Part shown: one piece after another, positions 15,617 through 24,799 of the stretch | Numbering within the stretch: position 1 is the stretch's first letter | Layout of the letters: each line of letters starts with the position of its first letter | Source of the DNA: Mycolicibacterium gadium | GTDB taxonomy: Bacteria > Actinomycetota > Actinomycetes > Mycobacteriales > Mycobacteriaceae | NCBI RefSeq assembly: GCF_010728925.1 | Contig: NZ_AP022608.1 | Span: 4,402,001-4,466,000 of the forward strand | Length of the DNA: 64,000 nt | Direction: 5' to 3' | The notes under the pieces: generated by a model | Seen by the model: only the letters and a program-made list of their open reading frames with translations | What the model was told of the DNA's origin: nothing | Databases searched by the model: none | Made by a program: the position numbers and the translations under genes

Positions 15617-18600
15617 ATGTCCGAGCTGTCAGCCGCTGAGCTCCGCCAGCGCCTCGACGGCCTGACGATCCGCGACGCGGCACGCCTTGGCAGGCGTCTC
15701 AAGAACCTTCGCGGCGCCGGGCCCGACAAACTGCGGCCGATCGCCGACCAGATCGCCGCGGGCGAAGGCCTGATCGCGACTCGGCTGGCCGCGGTGCCGG
15801 CGATCGCCTATCCCGACCTTCCGGTCAGCGCGCGCCGCGACGAGATCGCCAAGGCGATCATCGACCACCAGGTCGTCATCGTCGCCGGGGAGACGGGCTC
15901 GGGGAAGACGACGCAGCTGCCGAAGATCTGCCTCGAACTCGGCCGCGGTATCCGCGGCACGATGGGCCACACGCAACCACGCCGCCTCGCCGCACGCACG
16001 GTCGGACAGCGCATCGCCGACGAGTTGGGCACGCCGCTGGGTGAGGCCGTCGGCTACACCGTGCGGTTCACCGACCAGGCCAGTGACCGCACCCTGCTGA
16101 AGCTGATGACCGACGGCATCCTGCTTGCCGAGATCCAGCGCGACCGCCGACTGCTGCGGTACGACACGCTCATCCTCGACGAGGCGCACGAGCGCAGCCT
16201 CAACATCGACTTTCTGCTCGGCTATCTGCGTGAGCTCCTGCCGCGACGGCCCGACCTCAAGGTGATCGTCACCTCCGCGACGATCGAGCCCGAGCGCTTC
16301 GCGGCGCACTTCGGCGGAGCCGAACATGGGCCCAGCGGCGGAGCACCGATTGTCGAGGTGTCGGGGCGGACGTATCCGGTCGAGATCCGGTACCGGCCAC
16401 TGGAAGTCGCCGTGGCGGCCGATGAGTCCGACGACCCTGACGATCCCGACCACGAAGTGGTGCGTACCGAGTTGCGCGACCAGACCGAGGCCATCGTCGA
16501 CGCCGTCGACGAACTGTCTGCCGAACCGCCGGGTGACGTCCTGGTGTTCCTGTCGGGTGAGCGCGAGATCCGCGACACCGCAGAGGCTCTACGTCACCTG
16601 AAGAACACCGAGGTGCTGCCTTTGTATGCGCGCCTGCCCACCGCCGAACAGCAGCGGGTCTTTCAGCCCAGTCAGAGCGCGCGGCGAATCGTGTTGGCCA
16701 CCAACGTCGCCGAGACCTCGCTGACGGTGCCCGGCATCCGCTACGTCGTCGACCCCGGCACCGCCCGGATCTCGCGGTACAGCCGAAGGACCAAGGTGCA
16801 GCGGTTGCCGATCGAGCCGATCTCGCAGGCGTCGGCCGCCCAGCGCGCCGGCCGGTCTGGCCGCACCGCACCCGGTGTGTGCATTCGCCTCTACTCCGAG
16901 GAAGATTTCGAGTCGCGTCCGCGCTACACGGATCCGGAGATTCTGCGGACCAACCTGGCCGCAGTCATTCTGCAGATGGCGGCGCTGAATCTCGGTGATA
17001 TCGAGACGTTTCCGTTTCTGGACCCGCCCGACCGGCGCAGCATCCGCGACGGCGTCGCCCTGCTGCAGGAACTCGGCGCCTTCGATGCCAATGGCGCCAT
17101 CACCGATATCGGCCGTCGCCTGGCGCAGCTGCCCGTCGACCCGCGCCTGGGGCGAATGATCCTGCAGGCCGAGGAGGAAGGCTGTGTGCGCGAGATTCTC
17201 GTGCTCGCCGCGGCGCTGTCGATCCCCGATCCGCGTGAGCGGCCGGCCGACCGCGAAGAGGCGGCACGTCAGAAGCACGCCAGGTTCGCCGATGAGAACT
17301 CCGATTTCATCTCCTATCTGAACCTGTGGCGCTATCTCGGTGAGCAACGAAAGGAACTTTCGGGCAACGCGCTTCGACGGATGTGCCGCGAAGAGTTCCT
17401 GCACTACCTGCGCATCCGCGAGTGGCAGGACCTGACCGGGCAGCTGCGCAGCATCGCCCGCGACCTCGGCATCAGGGAGTCCGACGATCACGAGCCCGCC
17501 GATCCCGCGCGGCTGCACGCGGCGCTGCTGGCCGGTCTGCTGTCGCATGTCGGATTGCGCGAGGGCGAGTCTCGTGATTTTCAGGGTGCACGCAACGTCA
17601 AGTTCGTCCTGGCTCCCGGTTCGGTGCTGACCAAGCGTCCGCCACGGTGGATCGTCGTCGCCGACCTCGTCGAGACCAGTCGGCTGTATGGCCGAATCGC
17701 CGCACGGATCCAGCCGGAGACGGTCGAGCGAATCGCAGGCGATCTCGTCCAGCGCACCTACAGTGAGCCGCACTGGGACGCACAGCGCGGCGCCGTGATG
17801 GCCTACGAGCGGGTGACGCTCTTCGGACTGCCGCTGGTGCCACGGCGGCGGGTCGGCTACGCGACGGTGGAGCCTGAGGTCGCCCGTGAACTGTTCATCC
17901 GCCGTGCCCTCGTCGAGGGCGATTGGCAGACACGCCATCACTTCTTCCGCGACAACGCGCGGCTGCGCGCGGAACTGACCGAACTCGAGGACAAGGCGCG
18001 CAGGCGCGACCTGCTGGTCGGCGACGACGAGGTCTTTGCGTTCTACGACGCGCGTGTACCCGCGAACTCCGTGTCGGCGAAGCACTTCGACGCGTGGTGG
18101 AAAAAGCAGCGGCACAAGACACCCGACCTGCTCACGCTGACCCGCGACGACCTGCTGCGCAAGGACGACGCGGCCGTCGAGGGGCCGGATACCTGGCAGG
18201 CCGACGAGCTGTCGCTGCCGCTGACCTACCGCTTCGAACCGGGCGCCGAGGACGACGGTGTGACGGTGCACGTACCCGTCGAGGTGCTGGCCCGCCTCGA
18301 CGGTGACGAATTCAGCTGGCAGGTACCGGCGTTGCGCGAGGAGCTGATCACCGCTCTGATCAAGTCACTGCCAAAGGACCTGCGCCGCAACTTTGTTCCC
18401 GCACCGGACACCGCGCGCGCCGTGCTCGCCTCGATCGCGCCGGACGGCGAACCGATACTGCAGGCCCTCCAGCGTGAACTGCACCGGCTGACCCGAGTGC
18501 TCGTGCCGATCGACGCGTTCGACCTCGACAAGCTGCCGCCCCACCTGCGGGTCACCTTCGCCGTCGAGTCCGACGGCAAGGAGGTCGCGCGCGGCAAGGA

Positions 18601-19537
18601 CCTCGAGGCCCTGCAGACCCAGCTGGCCGCGCCGATTCGTCGTGCCGTCGCCGAAGCGGTTGCAGGAGAGCTGGAACGGACCGGCCTGCGGACGTGGCCC
18701 GACGATCTCGACGAGCTACCCCGCACCGTCGAACGCGCCAGCGGCGCGCACGCCGTGCGTGGCTTCCCCGCACTGGTCGACACGGGAGGCGCGGTCGACA
18801 TCCGCGTTTTCCCGACCGAGGCCGAGCAGGCGGCGGCGATGGTGCCTGGCATCCGAAGGCTGCTGCGACTGGATGCACCCTCGCCAGTGAAGAGCCTTGA
18901 GCGCGAACTGGATCCGCGCGCCCGGCTGGTGCTGGGCGCGAACCCCGACGGATCGCTCACGGCGCTGCTCGACGACTGCGCCGACGCGGCGACCGACCGG
19001 CTGGCGCCAGTACCCGTGTGGACCCGCGCCGACTTCGCCGCGCTGCGCGGCCGCGTCGCCGAACAACTGCTACCCACGACGCGGGCGATCCTCGGCCAGG
19101 TCGAGAGGGTGCTCGCCGCGGCCCACGACGTCGACCTCGCGCTGCCCGCCACGCCGCCGCCGACGCAGGCCGACGCGATCGCCGACATTCGCGACCAGCT
19201 CGCCAGGCTCATGCCGAAAGGCTTCGTCACCGCCACCGGGGCCACGCGGCTCACCGACCTCACCCGCTATCTGACCGCCATCAACCGGCGACTCGAGCGG
19301 CTGCCGCACGCCGTCGGTGCGGACCGCGAACGGATGCAGCGCGTGCACGATGTCCAGGACGCCCTCGACGACCTGATCGGGGCGCTGTCGCCGACCCGCG
19401 CGGGCGCCGACGACATCCGCGACATCGCCCTGCAGATCGAGGAGCTGCGGGTCAGCCTGTGGGCACAGCAGCTCGGCACCCCCCGGCCGGTCAGCGAGAA
19501 GCGGATCTACCGGGCGATCGACGCCGTCACACCGTGA
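15617..19537 (+). CDS. hrpA: ATP-dependent RNA helicase HrpA (DEAH-box)
   Basis: Large DEAH-box helicase of 1306 aa, the normal HrpA length, implicated in resolving stalled ribosomes and RNA remodelling in bacteria. Walker A GETGSGKTT is near residue 92, DEAH in LILDEAHERSLNIDFL near 187, SATIE near 220, TNVAETSLTVPGI near 361 and motif VI QRAGRSGR near 409. The helicase-associated and OB-fold region follows (about 430-800), and the C-terminal DUF3418 region occupies the remainder, with a helical tail. It starts 3 bp after the MTHFR-like gene, probably co-transcribed with it. No damage is visible over the entire frame. Confidence 0.95.
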   Translation: MSELSAAELRQRLDGLTIRDAARLGRRLKNLRGAGPDKLRPIADQIAAGEGLIATRLAAVPAIAYPDLPVSARRDEIAKAIIDHQVVIVAGETGSGKTTQLPKICLELGRGIRGTMGHTQPRRLAARTVGQRIADELGTPLGEAVGYTVRFTDQASDRTLLKLMTDGILLAEIQRDRRLLRYDTLILDEAHERSLNIDFLLGYLRELLPRRPDLKVIVTSATIEPERFAAHFGGAEHGPSGGAPIVEVSGRTYPVEIRYRPLEVAVAADESDDPDDPDHEVVRTELRDQTEAIVDAVDELSAEPPGDVLVFLSGEREIRDTAEALRHLKNTEVLPLYARLPTAEQQRVFQPSQSARRIVLATNVAETSLTVPGIRYVVDPGTARISRYSRRTKVQRLPIEPISQASAAQRAGRSGRTAPGVCIRLYSEEDFESRPRYTDPEILRTNLAAVILQMAALNLGDIETFPFLDPPDRRSIRDGVALLQELGAFDANGAITDIGRRLAQLPVDPRLGRMILQAEEEGCVREILVLAAALSIPDPRERPADREEAARQKHARFADENSDFISYLNLWRYLGEQRKELSGNALRRMCREEFLHYLRIREWQDLTGQLRSIARDLGIRESDDHEPADPARLHAALLAGLLSHVGLREGESRDFQGARNVKFVLAPGSVLTKRPPRWIVVADLVETSRLYGRIAARIQPETVERIAGDLVQRTYSEPHWDAQRGAVMAYERVTLFGLPLVPRRRVGYATVEPEVARELFIRRALVEGDWQTRHHFFRDNARLRAELTELEDKARRRDLLVGDDEVFAFYDARVPANSVSAKHFDAWWKKQRHKTPDLLTLTRDDLLRKDDAAVEGPDTWQADELSLPLTYRFEPGAEDDGVTVHVPVEVLARLDGDEFSWQVPALREELITALIKSLPKDLRRNFVPAPDTARAVLASIAPDGEPILQALQRELHRLTRVLVPIDAFDLDKLPPHLRVTFAVESDGKEVARGKDLEALQTQLAAPIRRAVAEAVAGELERTGLRTWPDDLDELPRTVERASGAHAVRGFPALVDTGGAVDIRVFPTEAEQAAAMVPGIRRLLRLDAPSPVKSLERELDPRARLVLGANPDGSLTALLDDCADAATDRLAPVPVWTRADFAALRGRVAEQLLPTTRAILGQVERVLAAAHDVDLALPATPPPTQADAIADIRDQLARLMPKGFVTATGATRLTDLTRYLTAINRRLERLPHAVGADRERMQRVHDVQDALDDLIGALSPTRAGADDIRDIALQIEELRVSLWAQQLGTPRPVSEKRIYRAIDAVTP

Positions 19538-19555
19538 GGACGGGTATCTATAGGT

Positions 19556-20350
19556 ATGCGCAACAGCATCATCTGGGCAGCCGCGGTGAGCGTGCTGGTC
19601 GCCGGCTGCGGAGGCGGAGCTACACCCAGCGAGACCACCACGGCGGAGGGTCCGGTGCCGACGATCACGCCCGAGGTGCTCGCCGAGATGCCGCACGACA
19701 CGACGGCCTGGACTCAGGGCTTGGAGTTCGACGGTCCCAGGCTCTACGAGGGCACGGGTGTCGCGGGCGCCTCGCAGGTGCGCGAACTGGACCCGGAAAC
19801 GGGCGCGGTCCTGCGCGCTGCCGCGGCGCCCAACAACTACTACGGCGAGGGCATCACTGTCGTCGGCGACCGGATCTGGGAACTCACCTGGCAGAACAAG
19901 GTGGCCGTCGAGTGGGACAAGAACACCATGACCCCGCTGCGCGAGGTACCGGTCAACGGCGAGGGCTGGGGGCTGTGTGCCGACGGGGATCGGCTGGTCC
20001 GCAGCGACGGGTCCGACCGGCTGTTCTTCCACGATCCGGAGACGTTCGCCGAGACGGGTTCGGTTGCGGTCACGCGCGACGGCGACCCGCTGACAAACCT
20101 CAATGAGCTGGAATGCGTCGATGGCCAGGTGTGGGCGAACGTCTGGACGTCCGACACGATCGTGCGGATCGACCCTGGGAGCGGTGAGGTGAACACCGTC
20201 GTGGACGCCAGTGAGCTGGCAGGAAACGCCGGTCGCGACAATCAGAAGGTGTTGAACGGCATTGCCCACATCGACGGCGACGAGTACCTGATCACCGGCA
20301 AGTACTGGCCGAAGATGTACCGGGTCCGCATCGACGCCCCATCGGAATAG
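19556..20350 (+). CDS. glutaminyl-peptide cyclotransferase-like lipoprotein
   Basis: Exported lipoprotein of 264 aa. The lipobox VAGC places the acylated Cys at residue 18, followed by a short Thr-rich linker. The mature part is a five-bladed propeller of the bacterial/plant-type glutamine cyclotransferase family: PHDTTAWTQGLEF, LYEGTGVAGASQVREL, GEGITVVGDRIWELTW and a late LNELECVDGQVWANVW then NGIAHIDGDEYLITGKYWP. The enzyme converts N-terminal Gln to pyroglutamate on secreted peptides. It lies 18 bp after hrpA on the same strand; whether it shares that transcript is unclear. Confidence 0.88.
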   Translation: MRNSIIWAAAVSVLVAGCGGGATPSETTTAEGPVPTITPEVLAEMPHDTTAWTQGLEFDGPRLYEGTGVAGASQVRELDPETGAVLRAAAAPNNYYGEGITVVGDRIWELTWQNKVAVEWDKNTMTPLREVPVNGEGWGLCADGDRLVRSDGSDRLFFHDPETFAETGSVAVTRDGDPLTNLNELECVDGQVWANVWTSDTIVRIDPGSGEVNTVVDASELAGNAGRDNQKVLNGIAHIDGDEYLITGKYWPKMYRVRIDAPSE

Positions 20351-20398
20351 TCGCCGCGCCCGTCGCACGAAAATACCTAGCCCGGCTATGGTGACCGG

Positions 20399-21517
20399 AT
20401 GCGACGCGTGGTCATCGCCGGGCTCGGCGACAGCGGTGTGCTGACCGCGATCAAGCTTGCCAAGCACGCCGAGGTTGTCGGCATCTCGTCCAAGCCGGGC
20501 CTGGTCAGCGGGCAGGAGCTGGGTTGGCGGCTGTCCCGACCCGCAGAGTGGGCACGGCACAACTGGATCCCGTTCGACAGGTTCCGCGGTCTCGACCGGG
20601 TGCGCACCGTCCAGGGGACGCTCACCGGTGTCGACCTCGAAGCGGGCAAGGTCTTTCTGAACCGTCCCGACGGTATCGCCTCCGCCGAACCGTATGACGC
20701 GCTGGTGATCTCGACGGGAGTCACGAACGGCTTCTGGCGTAGGCCCGATCTGCAGACGGCCGATGAGATCGTCGGCGGGCTGCGCTCCGCGCACGACCGG
20801 ATGGCCGCTGCCGAATCCATGATCGTCATCGGCGGCGGTGCGGCCGCGGTGAGCAGTGCGTACAACCTGGCCAGAACGTGGCCGGCAAAGTCGGTCGCGC
20901 TGTACTTCCCAGGCGAGCGGGCGCTGGAACACCACCACGACCGGGCTTGGGAGCAGGTACGCAAGAGGCTGGTCGAGGCGGGCGTGCGGTTGCATCCCGG
21001 CCACCGCGCGGTCGTCCCCGAAGGCTTTGAGTTCGACGACATCACAAGTGCGCCAGTCGAATTCAGTACCGGACAACCGGCCACATCCGCGGACGCCGTG
21101 CTGTGGGCGATCGGCCGGGTTCGGCCCAACACGGACTGGCTGCCCGCGGAGTTGCTCGACGAGCACGGGTTCGTTCGCGTCACCCCTGAGCTCCGGGTGC
21201 CCGGTCACCGCGGTGTGTTCGCGATCGGCGACGTCGCCGCCACTGATCCGCTGCGGAGTTCGGCGCGCAACCGCGCCGACGGTCTGCTCGCGCGAAACAT
21301 CATGGCCGAGTTCGCCGATCAGCCGCTGCGCTCCTTCCGTCCTGCGAGCAGGCGGTGGGGTTCGATTCTCGGTATCCAGTCCGACGGCCTCGAGGTGTTT
21401 GCGCCGAACGGAAGGCCGTTCCGGTTCCCCGCATGGTCGTTCGAGCGGATCCTGATGTCGTTGATCGTGCGGCGCGGGATCTACCGCGGGGTGCGGGACA
21501 ACCAGCCCACCGTCTGA
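20399..21517 (+). CDS. FAD/NAD(P)-dependent oxidoreductase (AIF/NDH-2-like)
   Basis: Two-dinucleotide-binding-domain flavoprotein of 372 aa. N-terminal FAD site VVIAGLGDSGVLTAIKLA (residues 4-21), NAD(P) site MIVIGGGAAAVSSAYNLA (about 141-158), and the second FAD motif GVFAIGDVAATDP (about 274-286), in the order seen in apoptosis-inducing-factor-like and type II NADH dehydrogenase-like proteins. No redox-active CxxC pair is present, so it is not a thioredoxin or dihydrolipoamide reductase type. The stop abuts the convergent serine hydrolase gene. Electron acceptor not predictable. Confidence 0.85.
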   Translation: MRRVVIAGLGDSGVLTAIKLAKHAEVVGISSKPGLVSGQELGWRLSRPAEWARHNWIPFDRFRGLDRVRTVQGTLTGVDLEAGKVFLNRPDGIASAEPYDALVISTGVTNGFWRRPDLQTADEIVGGLRSAHDRMAAAESMIVIGGGAAAVSSAYNLARTWPAKSVALYFPGERALEHHHDRAWEQVRKRLVEAGVRLHPGHRAVVPEGFEFDDITSAPVEFSTGQPATSADAVLWAIGRVRPNTDWLPAELLDEHGFVRVTPELRVPGHRGVFAIGDVAATDPLRSSARNRADGLLARNIMAEFADQPLRSFRPASRRWGSILGIQSDGLEVFAPNGRPFRFPAWSFERILMSLIVRRGIYRGVRDNQPTV

Positions 21518-22753
21518 TCAGCCGCGCGGCATTTCGGAGGCGATGAGGTTCATCAGCGCCGGGTATCGGTTGGCCTCCCGGTGCGCACCTGGCTTGCCGC
21601 TGCTGATGAGACCAGCTGCCAGCCGGCGTTCGGGATCGGCCCACACCGCGATATTGCTCAGGCCGAGGTTGCCGAAGGCGGCGGGCGCGTTGCGGCCGAA
21701 CGGACCGAACCTGTTGGAGCCCAACAGGTATCCGGTTCCCCAGCGTGCCGGCACCAGACCGGTGGCGACATCCGGGCGTAGCCGCCTGCACTCCGTCGTC
21801 GCGGCTTTGAGGGTCTCCGGCCGCAGCACCCGCACTCCATCGAGTTCGCCGCCGCGGCGCAGGATCTCAGCGAACCGCGATAGCTCGTTCGCCGTCGACA
21901 CGGTATTGGAGGACGGCAGCACGCTGGTGAGATACCGCTCCGAGTTGGAGAACGGGATTATCTTGTGCATCGATCCGCCAACGGCGAGCTTGAACACCTT
22001 CTCCATGGGTGCGGGCATGGGTTTCCCGGTGGCGTGGCTGGGTGCCACCCGCGGAACATCCTGGGGTGCAACGCCGTAGTTGGTCCAGCGGAACCCGAGG
22101 GGGTCGAGGATTTCGGTGGCGAGAATCTCGCGGATGTTCCTGCCGGTGGCAGCCGAGACGATCTCGCGCACCAGCGGACCCCACGTGAGCCCGTGGTAGA
22201 TGTGCACGAGTCCGGGCCGGTGCAGCGGTTTCAGCGCGCCGAGCTGTTCGCGGGTGTACTCGCTGTCGTCTATGCGCTTGAGGTCCACGCGTGGCCCGCG
22301 GTAGATCGGAACACCGGCGCTGTGCGTCATCACGTGCCGGATGGTGGTGCGGTCCTTGCCATGGCTGGTGTAGGTCGGCAGATAGTCGCAGACGCGGTCG
22401 GCGAGAGCGAACTCGCCGCGCTCCACCAGCATGTGCACGACCGTCGTCGTCATGGCCTTCGCCGCTGAGTACGCGCAGAACGGCGTATCCGTGGTGACGG
22501 GCACCTTTTCGGCGTCGGGCGGGTCCGACGGCCCGTTTCCCCAGCCGTGGCCGATGGCGCGGTTCAGGACGACTTTGCCGTCGTGCCGCAGACACAGCTG
22601 GATCGCGGGGTGCATGCCCGCCCGATACCAGTACCGCGCGGCCGCCCAGATCCGTTCGATCGATGCCGGGTCGACGTCCGAGTGGTCTTCGTCGCCGATC
22701 GCGGTGACGGCGTCGAGGTCCGCCGGTACGCGGATTCGGCCGTCGGCGGTCAC
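21518..22753 (-). CDS. serine hydrolase, class C beta-lactamase/esterase family
   Basis: Penicillin-binding-protein-like hydrolase of 411 aa. The nucleophile motif is S96-A-A-K99 in FCAYSAAKAM, and the second motif is Y186-H-G in VHIYHGLTWG; the third element is probably in the KLAVGGSMHK region. Mycobacterial relatives are Lip-type esterases. I use the GTG at 22753, which overlaps the stop of the upstream exported-protein gene by 4 nt (GTGA), indicating coupled translation; the longer frame upstream is that gene in another register. No signal peptide is seen at this start, so the enzyme is probably cytoplasmic unless a different start is used. Confidence 0.85.
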   Translation of the reverse strand: MTADGRIRVPADLDAVTAIGDEDHSDVDPASIERIWAAARYWYRAGMHPAIQLCLRHDGKVVLNRAIGHGWGNGPSDPPDAEKVPVTTDTPFCAYSAAKAMTTTVVHMLVERGEFALADRVCDYLPTYTSHGKDRTTIRHVMTHSAGVPIYRGPRVDLKRIDDSEYTREQLGALKPLHRPGLVHIYHGLTWGPLVREIVSAATGRNIREILATEILDPLGFRWTNYGVAPQDVPRVAPSHATGKPMPAPMEKVFKLAVGGSMHKIIPFSNSERYLTSVLPSSNTVSTANELSRFAEILRRGGELDGVRVLRPETLKAATTECRRLRPDVATGLVPARWGTGYLLGSNRFGPFGRNAPAAFGNLGLSNIAVWADPERRLAAGLISSGKPGAHREANRYPALMNLIASEMPRG

Positions 22754-23358
22754 CCCGGTCCGGGCGCTGCGCCCGTCGGGGGCATGTGCTGCGTCGGAGT
22801 CTGCGTGACCGGCGCTCCTGCAGCCGGTGCTGACCTCGCCGGCGCCGACCCCGCCGTAGGCGGACCGGACGTACCGCCGTTCAAGATGCCGGTACCGATG
22901 AGCGGAGCGAGTTGACTCAAGACGTCCGCGGGGCCGGCCTGTCGCGGCAGTGCGGCATTGGGGGTCAGCGCCCAGGTCTGGCAGTCGTTGGTCGTGAAGG
23001 TCGAGTCGTTCGCGAGGATCTGCACCACCGCCGGCTTCTTGGTGAGCGCGTTGTCGAGCAGTTCGTCGCCGGCCGCCCGCTTCCAGTAACACGCCGTGCC
23101 GTTGGGACTGGGGCCAGCGGACGAGTAAACGCCCGGGACGATGTCTGTCCCGACCGCGTAGGTGCCGTCGGCGTCGATGGTCGTCTTCGGTCCGGGCGGG
23201 GCGGCCTCCGCAGAAGGCTGCCCATCCGGTGCGGGCGTTTCGGACGGGGCGGGCGCCGGAGCCGGCTCCGTGCTGGGTTGCGCATTGGCGTAAGCAGCGG
23301 AAACGCCGGCGGTGACCAGCAGCGCCGCCGCGAGCGCTGAAGTTCTCGTCGGCCTCAT
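22750..23358 (-). CDS. exported Pro/Ala-rich protein with CYW-type domain
   Basis: Secreted protein of 202 aa. A Sec signal peptide occupies residues 1-26 (hydrophobic LAAALLVTAGVSAAYANA, cleavage after ANA likely). A Pro/Ala/Glu-rich linker follows, then a compact domain, TYAVGTDIVPGVYSSAG, with CYWKRA and DCQTWAL (residues about 67-135), a module often seen in actinobacterial exported proteins, its two Cys probably forming a disulfide. The C-terminal 50 residues are again Pro/Ala-rich. Its stop overlaps the serine hydrolase start, so the two form an operon. Function unknown. Confidence 0.78.
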   Translation of the reverse strand: MRPTRTSALAAALLVTAGVSAAYANAQPSTEPAPAPAPSETPAPDGQPSAEAAPPGPKTTIDADGTYAVGTDIVPGVYSSAGPSPNGTACYWKRAAGDELLDNALTKKPAVVQILANDSTFTTNDCQTWALTPNAALPRQAGPADVLSQLAPLIGTGILNGGTSGPPTAGSAPARSAPAAGAPVTQTPTQHMPPTGAAPGPG

Positions 23359-23461
23359 AACAAGTCAGTCTAAGCGTGCGCCGAAAGTGTTACTTCCGGC
23401 GCGAAAACCCGCCGCCGCAGCCGGGCTGCGACGACGGGCTTCCGCTAGGGATCGGTGGCTC

Positions 23462-23860
23462 TCAGCCGGCCATGAACTGGCTGTAGGCCGACGCGAGATC
23501 CGGTGGCAGCACCGCGACGTTGCACTGGCTCTGCTTGTCGCCGATCGGTGAGAGGATTCCGCGCAGGTCCTGGTACTCACCCGGGTTGGCGGTGAAATAG
23601 GCGCGCAGAGTCGATGCGGCCTGGTCGCGCGGCTGGCTGAACGCCGTTGTCACCGCCGCGTTCGCGCCGGGGTGGCTGGCCAGGTAGGCCTGCGCCGAAC
23701 CCGTCGCGGAGCTGACCGTGCCTGACAGCTCGCTGGCGCTGCAACCGGCAGGAGTGGCCATGGCCGACGGTGCGGCAATTGTCGCCACCGCCAGGCCCCC
23801 GAGCAGCGAGCCCGCTGCACATGCGCCGACGATTCGAGCATTGATATCAGATAACTTCAT
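23462..23860 (-). CDS. haemophore-like haem-binding exported protein
   Basis: Small secreted protein of 132 aa resembling the mycobacterial haemophore (Rv0203-like) family. A signal peptide of about 36 residues (ACAAGSLLGGLAVATIAAPS, then AMA) precedes a mature helical domain that starts with CSASELSGTVSSATGSAQAY, contains AYFTANPGEYQDLRGILSPI and a second Cys in KQSQCNVA. The two Cys would form the family disulfide. ATG 23860 is preceded by AGAAAGG; the earlier start would add a charged non-signal-like extension. Haem transport is the family expectation, not shown here. Confidence 0.78.
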   Translation of the reverse strand: MKLSDINARIVGACAAGSLLGGLAVATIAAPSAMATPAGCSASELSGTVSSATGSAQAYLASHPGANAAVTTAFSQPRDQAASTLRAYFTANPGEYQDLRGILSPIGDKQSQCNVAVLPPDLASAYSQFMAG

Positions 23861-24389
23861 ATGCCTTTCTTCCTTCTTATTGCGAATGGTCTCGGTGTCT
23901 CCCCCGTTCCCGAGATCCACGGTAGCGAAACAAATGATGCGTCATCTGATGGCTCTGCAGCTCCTCTGCCTGCACCGACGGCGTTACACGGCGAGGACGT
24001 GATTCATGCCGCAATTTCGGCGGAATTCGATAAGTCCGCGACCAGACGCCCGTACAGATCTTGAAATTCCTCATGTTTCGGCGGGCATTCTTAATTGATC
24101 GTGATTTCGATAGAGACCGAATCGTTACGCGGTTGGGCAGTAGGTTCGTGCGCATACCGGATGTAAGCGACGACGTGTGGGAAGTGATGGCCACAGCCAG
24201 GACGATTCGGCACTTCACCGATGACAGCAAGCGCGCCCGCGACAACCGTGCGACCTACGAGCTCCACAACCGGGCGGCGCCACGGTCCGGTCCGGTGGCG
24301 ACCACTCGAAATGGTCGTCAATGTGGATCATTGGGACCAGCCTCCAGCAGACCTGCTGGGGACAACTCTTCTCGAGAAGCGAGGCGCAC
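23861..24389. other. 529-bp gap without an intact gene
   Basis: Stretch between the haemophore-like gene (minus) and the VOC gene (plus). The part from about 23,990 to 24,170 is visibly less GC-rich than its surroundings. The only coding trace is a nitroreductase-like N-terminal segment on the plus strand (see 24155-24236). It must also hold the promoters of both divergent genes, but I find no convincing -10/-35 pair. Confidence 0.55.
24155..24236 (+). pseudogene. possible nitroreductase N-terminal remnant
   Basis: One plus-strand frame reads IPDVSDDVWEVM followed by ATARTIRHFTDD, which closely resembles the first 25 residues of FMN nitroreductases (W-E-x-M-x-T-A-R-x-I-R-x-F-T-D). The frame stays open to 24393 but the expected SGxN phosphate-binding motif and everything after it are absent in all three frames. 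I read it as a decayed fragment; chance similarity over a short stretch is not excluded. Confidence 0.35.
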
Positions 24390-24797
24390 GTGAAACTGGA
24401 TCTGCTCTCACCGGGTATCGAGGTCGGTCTGGTGACGACGAATCTCGAGGCGATGGTCGACTTCTATGAGGGTTTCCTCGAGCTCGAATTCCAGGGCGAG
24501 ATCGAGTTTCCCGGCGGATCGCAGCGCCGCTACTCGCTGGGTGGCAGCGTCTTGAAGCTGGTGACGTTCACGACGCCGCCGCCGTTACCCGCCACGCCCG
24601 GTGGCGGGCGCGCGGCGGCCGGGGTCCGTTACTTCACGATCGGGGTCAAGGATCTGACCGGGTTGTCGAAGACCTTCGCCGAGTCTCCGTATGAGGTGGT
24701 GGAGCCGCTCACAGAGTTCGAGCCGGTTCCGGGCATGGGCTGGATGTTCGTCGCCGATCCCGATGGCAACTGGATCGAATTGTTCGGCACGCTGTAG
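24390..24797 (+). CDS. VOC family (glyoxalase/bleomycin resistance-like) protein
   Basis: Vicinal-oxygen-chelate fold protein of 135 aa. The beta-alpha-beta-beta-beta start is IEVGLVTTNLEAMVDFYEGF (residues 10-29), and the end FVADPDGNWIELFG (about residues 120-133) has the Glu metal ligand typical of the family. Start is GTG 24390; the upstream in-frame extension lies in the gap and lacks family similarity. The rhomboid gene begins 2 bp after its stop, so the two are probably co-transcribed. Lyase, dioxygenase and resistance roles are all possible. Confidence 0.82.
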   Translation: MKLDLLSPGIEVGLVTTNLEAMVDFYEGFLELEFQGEIEFPGGSQRRYSLGGSVLKLVTFTTPPPLPATPGGGRAAAGVRYFTIGVKDLTGLSKTFAESPYEVVEPLTEFEPVPGMGWMFVADPDGNWIELFGTL

Positions 24798-24799
24798 GC

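Noticed and set aside
19070..21208. 712-codon minus-strand open frame spanning hrpA end, cyclotransferase and oxidoreductase genes
   Set aside because: Crosses three well-supported genes on the opposite strand and shows no domain; typical GC-rich shadow frame.
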